A stretch of 22,008 nucleotides of DNA from Acanthamoeba lenticulata (lineage: Eukaryota > Discosea > Longamoebia > Acanthamoebidae). Made by a program: the position numbers and the translations under genes. This document shows, piece by piece, positions 16,801 through 22,008 of the stretch. The stretch spans positions 1 to 22,008 of the forward strand of contig NAVB01002075.1 in assembly GCA_002179805.1 (NCBI GenBank). Reading direction: 5' to 3'. Within the stretch, counting starts at the first letter, position 1. Every line of letters begins with the position of its first letter. The notes beneath the pieces were generated by a model. It ran no database searches and was not told the DNA's origin. It saw only the letters and a program-made list of their open reading frames with translations.

Positions 16801-19800
16801 GCCCGTGAGGAAGAGCTTGACGCCCGTCCCGGCCGTGGATCGATCTTGGTGATGCTGCTGGGGCTTGCCGCCATCGGCAGCAAACTGAGAGGCGCGCCCG
16901 TCGGGACTGGCCTTGGTCAGCGATATCAGGTTCGCCACGAAGCGCAGAAGCGGCGCGTCAACGTGGGCGAACAGCGGCTGGCACTCAACCACCACCCACA
17001 TTCGCTCTGCAGTGGCTGGTATTTGTTGTGTGGTGATGTCAGGTGCATGCGTGAGTGGTTCAGGAGGCTAGATGTGGCACCTTGGTGCGGGTGGCGTGTG
17101 ACATGGACGGTGACGAGGGGTTTCTCCGGGCTCGTCGCGGCCGCACTGTGCCCGAACACGGGGAGCCGATCCGCGGGCGCGTCAAGCTGCCGGTTGGTCT
17201 GCAGACAGCGCACGGCAATGTTATCATGGTGCTGCTGGCGCTAAGTGGAGACACGGATCGCACCTCCTTGCCACGGTCGACCGAGATATGACCAAGCGAG
17301 ATGCGATAGGCCGAGCTGGTCGCCGGGCCGCCACGGCGTTCAAACACGCCTCGCACTTTCCGGAGCAGCACGCGCAGGTACTCTTCTTTGTTGTTGTCGC
17401 CGTCATCGTTGTCGCCGACATCTCCACCATCGACTTCGTTCATGGCCAGGCACACGCTGATCTCCGGCAGGGAGAAGAACACGGAGAGGTCTCCTGATGC
17501 TGTTGTTGCAGACGAGGGCTTGGTTCTGGCGGACCTGGCGGTGATCGCTGCACGGGAATGCGTTTTCGAGGCGTTTGCTACGCTGAAGAGTGTGCGCAGC
17601 TGACTCTGGGAGAGTATCAGATTGCAGGGCGGCTGCGTAGACAAAATGACGTCGACGTTGGTGGCCGCGGCTGCAAGGGCCGGAGATCCATCGATGACTG
17701 CCGTCCCGGCACATGCGGCGCCCCTGCGCTGCAGCTTGACGTTGAGCCTGACGACGCTCCTCGCCAGGACGGGGATGGCAAAGTCCACCGCCGAGAAGTC
17801 ATCGGCCGACGGCGAAGACGACGTCGAGACGTCAAGCACCGAGAGGTCGATGACCTTCAGCACAATCGTCTCCTCCCGTTCCGGCACTGGCGGATGATGC
17901 GCGTGTTGAGGCTCTTCGGTTCGCAGCTCCAGCGCGGCGAACCCGCACAGAAGCCTGCCATCGTCGCGCCCGTTGTGAGCGCTGCTCTGGCCGACCAGCA
18001 GTACTTCGGTCCGGCCCACGTCCAGTTGAAGGGCCAGCTTGCCTGGCGCACGACACGCGGGCCGCATAGCCGGATAACCCCGACCGAAGCCTGGTGGAGC
18101 TGGGTCGCGGTCAGGGCTGCCCGCCGAGGGGCGAGTGCCGGTGCGATCGCGCAGGAGGGCCAGCACGGCGGCAATGTCGGCGGCCGCAAGAGTGACCGAA
18201 GAATCTCCGACGCGACCCGTCAGGCTTTCGCTCAGGGTGCTGCGCAGGCAGCCGCCCTCCTGCAAAGACCAGTGAGCCTCCCACGTAAGCGCAAGGAAGC
18301 CCTGGTCCGGCGCCATGCTCGTCGTGTGTCGAGGCAGAGACACCAGCCTGTGGGTTCCCAGCCCAAAACGTCAGCTTCATGCGATAAAAGAATAAGAAGA
18401 AGTTCCATCGTACGTATGCACGGAGCCCGGGTGTCCCTGGATGTGCTTTACGCAGACGAGCGAGCCCAGCGCCACCTCGGCCTAAGAAAGGACCAGCGAC
18501 CCATGTGAGAAAGCTCCCCTTTGCATGATGAAGGGGCGGGTAACAGCGTTCGGTACCCTGACGCGCTCCGCGAGGGACTCGAAGCGCAGATGTGCGCCGC
18601 GCAACTCGGCCAGGTAGAGCAGGTGTGAGGCCGGTGGACCGGTGAGCAGCGTCACCGAGAACGATCGAACCGAGACATCAAGCGCCAGATCCAGGCCTGT
18701 CGCGGCGCCGGCGGCGACAGCCCTGGCATCAGTCTTGCTCTCAACGGGTCCTTGAGGCGGCGCCAGCGTGGGACCATCGGTTGAATGAGCCGCCCGCGGC
18801 CGCAGGGACCGGAAGCCATCCCCAAAGGAAGCCGTCAGGCTACGGCAAATGGCGAGGCTTTCTGCCGTGAGCTTGGCCTCACCGCCGCCCAGCTCGGCCT
18901 GCAGCTCTATTCGACACATACGCGCGGTGCCTGCCGGCGTCACCTCACCTTCGCCGCTGTCGGCAAAGTGCAGGACGAGCGCGCCATCAAGGGCAATGCC
19001 GGAGAGGAGGCGGTGCGCGGGGACGAGCGAGGCCGCAGCCGATGACGGGAAGTGGCGAGCAAAAGATGGGAAGAGGACGGGGTCAAGCTCAGCGACCGTG
19101 TGGAGGTCTGGCCCACGCAGATGCAGTCGCCACGCTGAAGAATGTCCATCGGAAGAGGAGGAGACGACGCTCAGCTGCGGCAGGTGAGCTGACAGAACGG
19201 CAGAGCCATTTGATGAGGTCTCGTCGCCGTCCAGGTTGACCAGAGCGGCATGGACGTTGTGCACGTCAACATCGACCATCATCGCTTGCCACCGCTCCAT
19301 CTGCCAATAGATCGCCTGAGTCACGGACGCGCCAAGTTCGAGCCAAGAAATGGATTACTCCGTACCTTGTGACCGAGCGACTGCGTGGTCCGACGCAGGG
19401 CCGAGTAAGGCAAGAGCAAGCCGTCGGCGACGCAATGCGTGGTTTCTAAGACGGACACGGCCTCAGCCAGAGCCTCACTAGACTCGGCCTTGACCTTGGC
19501 GGGAAGGAACACGCGAGAGAACCAGACGATCCAGTCGTGGACGATGTGGCTGTAGACCACGGACAGGCCCGATGCGTGCAGCCGCAGGTGACTGGCTACG
19601 GCGTGCCGCTGTGGCTCCTCGTCCGATGCGGCCATCTTTGCGGGGAGCCGCAACGAAATGTCGAGCGCGTCCTTGACCTCTTCCCCACTGTTTCCGTGAT
19701 TTCTTTGCTGTCAGCCTCGGTCCGGTGAAGTCGCGTATGGTGCGCGTACCGTTGTGGGGCGGTGGTGAGGAGCAAGATGGGAGAGTCGCAGGGCGGCCCT

Positions 19801-22008
19801 CGGGACACGACCGGATAGCCCCACGCCGTGACGTGCACGAAGGAGAGTCGAGCTTGAATCATCGGCGGCAGCGACGGCGTCCCATAGTAGGTCGAGTAGC
19901 CCACGTTGGCCGGTCCCAGCGATACCTCCAGGCTGGGCTCTGCATGCCACCGAGGGGACGTTAGGCAACACGGTACGCAAGAAGGCGATGGTGCGCGTCA
20001 TACCAGCAGGGTCGAAAGCTGTGAGACTGTACTTGGCCGCCGCCGCGGCGTTGCTGGATGCGTCGCTCATCACCACCAATTTCTGATGCCGAAAGCGAAT
20101 AATAAGAACGATGGTGATTGTGAACCCAATCCAATGCGAGAGGATGAGTGAAGAGGAACGCACGATCAGCTCGAGCTGTGGTCTGGTGACCTTGACGGTG
20201 CATGGCGTCGAGGTGGAGACGAGGAATTGCTTCGCAGGACACGTATTCTGGGTGAGGCGCTCGTGAAGGTCGCCCAGGAAAGACTTGTTAAACAGAAACT
20301 GGCCCGTGACCGGCGAGATCACGTGCTGCGCCGGCGCGCCGCCGTTCTCGAGTGCGAGGGTAAGAGCCTCCACCTGCAGAAGGAAGCCGTTGTAGATCTC
20401 GGCCGTGTTGAAAGTCGGCGGCGTTGCAAAGTGCTGCACCGATGGGAAGCACTCAGCATTGCCGAAGCGAAGCGCATCGCAGGCCACCGTCATGGACGGT
20501 GGCGACAGAGGCGCCTCGTCGCCCTCCTCAGTGCAAAGGCCTCGCCGACAACCAGGAAGAATCAGCCCAAAGGCGCGCGACAGCTGAATGTCCAGCACGA
20601 CCGGTGGCGCGTTCAGCCACAGGTGGCGCAGAAATGCCGCCACGTCGCTCGGGCCGTCCTCGAGAGTCGCGTTGGGACTGCCGTCCTTTCGGCGGGACGG
20701 CGGGACGAAGAAGTGGATGAGACTCTTGAGAGCCTCTTCGTCGTAGGTGACGGACAGGCCCGGCGCAAAGGCCAACTCCAGGTGCGTGAAAAGGGGCGGC
20801 TGGAAGTGCGGAATGCCAATCACGAGCTCACTAGATTGTACCCACAGACACTGCAGGTGAGGCGATGCACCAGAGAGAAGATAAGGGAAAGGAAGACGAA
20901 CCTAATGTGCTTGGCCAGTGGCTTGCGCTCGACCGAAAAGAGGGCTCCGCCGAGAAGTGACCGCATATCCAGTTCATCAAGCTCTTAAGAGCGAATGAGG
21001 AAAAGTGAGAACACAGTTTGCTTAACGACGAACAAGTGAAGTAGGAGACTGTACCTGGCATTGCCTCACGGTCCCAGAAGAGCGAGTGCGGCATGTGCGA
21101 GAAGTCGTTGGCGTCGGCGCCCGCCTCGGCGCGACAGCTCACCAGCGGCCTCGCTTTGGTGCAGTAGCGCAACCCGCGGGCGGCGATGTCGAACACGGGA
21201 GGCCGGTTACCGCCCGTACTGGACTCGAAGTTCTTGAAGAGCGCCATTGAGACTCCGAGCGCCTCCACGTCGAAGCAGCCAAATTCCTCAAAGGTAAACA
21301 GCATCTTCGGCCCCTCTGGCGGCGGTGCCACACTCGGTTCGCTTGGCTCTTCGTCACCCTCTCTTGCGTCTTGTGCTGGTTCCGGCTGTTGGGTATCGCT
21401 CGATGGAACGTCATTGGCCGGCTCAGTTGTAGGCGGCGAGTCTGGCGGCAGGGGCACCGGCGGCAGTGGTGGTGCGTGGCTCAGCGCGATCGTCGCATCG
21501 GCGGCAAACAGCGAGATCCGAGTCTCCGTTGGTGGCGCGCCGGCCCGGAGCCGTGCCCTGTCCGCTTCAATCGGACTGTTTTCCCATCAAGGAGTCTGTC
21601 AGCGCTAGTCGCCCTGCGAGAAGGGCGAGGCGAAACATACTCTTCATCAACCATGATGTCCCACGCCCACGAGAACCAGCCCTTGCCGGGTGCTTGTTGT
21701 GGCGCGTCTGACTGGAACCCCGTCACCGCAGCCGCTGACTGCGAGCTGTCACTGGTCTCCCCTGCTGGTGGTGCAGGCTTGTCTGCTGTGCGCTTCGCGG
21801 CCGCGGCGCGGCTCTTGTAGTTGTCGATCGAGGCCAGCAGCTTGCGGTACTGGTCGAGGTGGAGATATACAGGTAGCCGGTCGGTGTGAATGTCGATCCG
21901 TTGCTGCCGCACACGCACATCACCATCGGTGTTTCCATCGTCTTCATCGCTGGCTTCGGCGCCTGTCCGTTCAGCGCCGTTCTCCGCTGGGCTGGAAGGT
22001 GGATAGCC
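9634..22008 (-). CDS. VPS13-family bridge-like lipid-transfer protein (lacks N-terminal start)
   Basis: Inferred exons in transcript order: 22008-21641, 21575-21055, 20983-20902, 20830-20164, 20082-20004, 19939-19750, 19687-19366, 19315-18557, 18481-18414, 18347-17264, 17234-17081, 17006-16537, 16447-16100, 16056-15842, 15771-15670, 15611-15401, 15341-15118, 15047-10383, 10315-9634 (TAG). Phases agree throughout, giving 3736 codons. VPS13 proteins are rod-like hydrophobic channels that move phospholipids between membranes at contact sites. Seen here: the post-chorein motif (LDQYRKLLASIDNY; GWFSWAWDI), a long beta-rich rod, the adaptor-binding (VAB) repeats, the C-terminal ATG2_C-like helices and a PH-like end. 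The N-terminal chorein cap lies beyond the right edge. Least certain joins are near 17235-17281 and 16057-16129. Which VPS13 paralogue it is cannot be told. Confidence 0.93.
10383..15047 (-). other. 4.7-kb VPS13 exon
   Basis: One uninterrupted frame of about 1555 codons carries the VAB domain, the following APT1-like strands and the start of the C-terminal module. Upstream exons of the same gene are 68-1084 nt. No stop, frame change or compelling splice pair is seen inside. Confidence 0.8.
12100..14930 (-). other. VPS13 adaptor-binding (VAB) domain, six repeats
   Basis: Six beta-type repeats each centre on an Asn: VLINDSQCDL (Asn at 14888-14890), EVRNHLPYPV (14573-14575), VLRNDTGFPM (14015-14017), ELVNETAQAI (13313-13315), RFVNRTSLPL (12737-12739) and RLVNRCSFAV (12182-12184). 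In yeast and human VPS13 the VAB domain is known to have six repeats with a conserved Asn in each, and it recruits adaptors carrying a Pro-x-Pro motif. Disordered acidic and Lys/Glu-rich inserts (for example near 13660-13700 and 11940-12060) lie between or after repeats. Confidence 0.8.
15772..15841 (-). other. VPS13 intron with T17 polypyrimidine tract
   Basis: Donor GTTGGC follows FPLFHR and acceptor GATGCAG precedes KDERTKLVE. Within it, plus-strand 15799-15815 is 17 consecutive A, so T17 in the transcript sense. A second possible donor, GTACAT at 15877, would shorten the upstream exon by 36 nt and keep the frame. Confidence 0.65.
15799..15815 (+). repeat. A17 homopolymer
   Basis: Seventeen consecutive A residues on the plus strand lie inside a VPS13 intron. 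It is the longest homopolymer in the window. Confidence 0.95.
17235..17281 (-). other. Very short VPS13 intron, boundaries uncertain
   Basis: A frame change is needed between ISLGHISVDRGKE and HHDNIAVRCLQ. Candidate donors are GTCGAC (17281) and GTGCGA (17263); candidate acceptors are ...TTAG (17241), CCAG (17235) and CAGCAG (17232). All combinations give introns of about 23-50 nt, shorter than the rest of this gene. A sequencing indel is an alternative. Confidence 0.5.
20083..20163 (-). other. Frame-neutral VPS13 intron encoding a false TM segment
   Basis: An 81-nt segment with donor GTGCGT and acceptor CATCAG has no in-frame stop. Spliced, RPQLELI joins KLVVMSDASS, which fits the VPS13 pattern. 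Retained, it would add 27 residues, with HWIGFTITIVLIIRF at the core, mimicking a membrane helix unexpected in VPS13. Confidence 0.75.
20902..22008 (-). other. VPS13 N-terminal rod segment (after chorein cap)
   Basis: The window enters in an acidic, low-complexity stretch (DEDDGNTDGD), then RIDIHTDRLPVYLHLDQYRK, the amphipathic strand and helix that follow the chorein cap in VPS13. A Trp-rich motif WFSWAWD and a Pro/Glu-rich disordered insert (21320-21480) come next. Frame and family order place only about the first few hundred residues outside the window. Confidence 0.75.

Noticed and set aside
20083..20163. Transmembrane helix in VPS13
   Set aside because: The hydrophobic stretch is better explained as a read-through of an intron with GTGCGT and CAG sites.
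21240..21300. FFAT-like motif (EEFGCFDVEA) for VAP binding in VPS13
   Set aside because: The spacing of aromatic and acidic residues does not fit the FFAT core, and the segment looks like part of a beta-strand of the rod.
1..22008. A linked multi-gene system such as a defence island, biosynthetic cluster or mobile element
   Set aside because: The four genes are independent eukaryotic types with ordinary spacing. No terminal repeats, transposase, polymerase or CRISPR-like repeats were seen.

Overview
The window comes from a GC-rich, intron-dense protist nuclear genome. Short GT-AG introns (mostly about 60-110 nt), C/G-ending codons, a hybrid histidine kinase beside a STE20/PAK-type kinase and a VPS13 lipid-transfer protein suggest a free-living amoebozoan, most likely Acanthamoeba or a close relative. 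That placement is inference from gene content and style. No bacterial operon, CRISPR array, rRNA, tRNA or transposon was recognised.

Layout: (1) 1-3265, plus strand, the 3' part of a type-I membrane protein gene, open at the left edge. (2) 3533-6645, plus strand, a complete gene of about 13 exons for a PAK-like Ser/Thr kinase with a long low-complexity N-terminal linker. (3) 7234-9555, plus strand, a complete five-exon gene for a six-TM hybrid histidine kinase (H235, D525). (4) 9634-22008, minus strand, 19 exons of a VPS13-family bridge-like lipid-transfer protein. It lacks only its N-terminal start, which lies beyond the right edge. Genes 3 and 4 converge with 78 bp between their stop codons.

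All exon joins were rebuilt by hand from GT/AG (or GC/AG) signals, reading frame and family similarity. Each reconstructed reading frame closes: 914 codons plus stop for gene 1, 664 aa for the kinase, 659 aa for the histidine kinase and 3736 codons for the VPS13 part. A few junctions remain ambiguous and are marked. The four genes look like ordinary independent eukaryotic genes. They cover cell-surface sensing or adhesion, Rho-family-style kinase signalling, phosphorelay signalling and membrane-contact-site lipid transport, and I see no evidence that they form one dedicated system.

The most notable points are two probable GC-AG introns and a 12-nt microexon in the kinase gene, an autoinhibitory-like segment with no recognisable CRIB motif in the same protein, frame-neutral introns that could mislead gene callers (one would add a false transmembrane segment to VPS13), six conserved-Asn adaptor-binding repeats in VPS13, and one 4.7-kb exon in an otherwise intron-rich gene.
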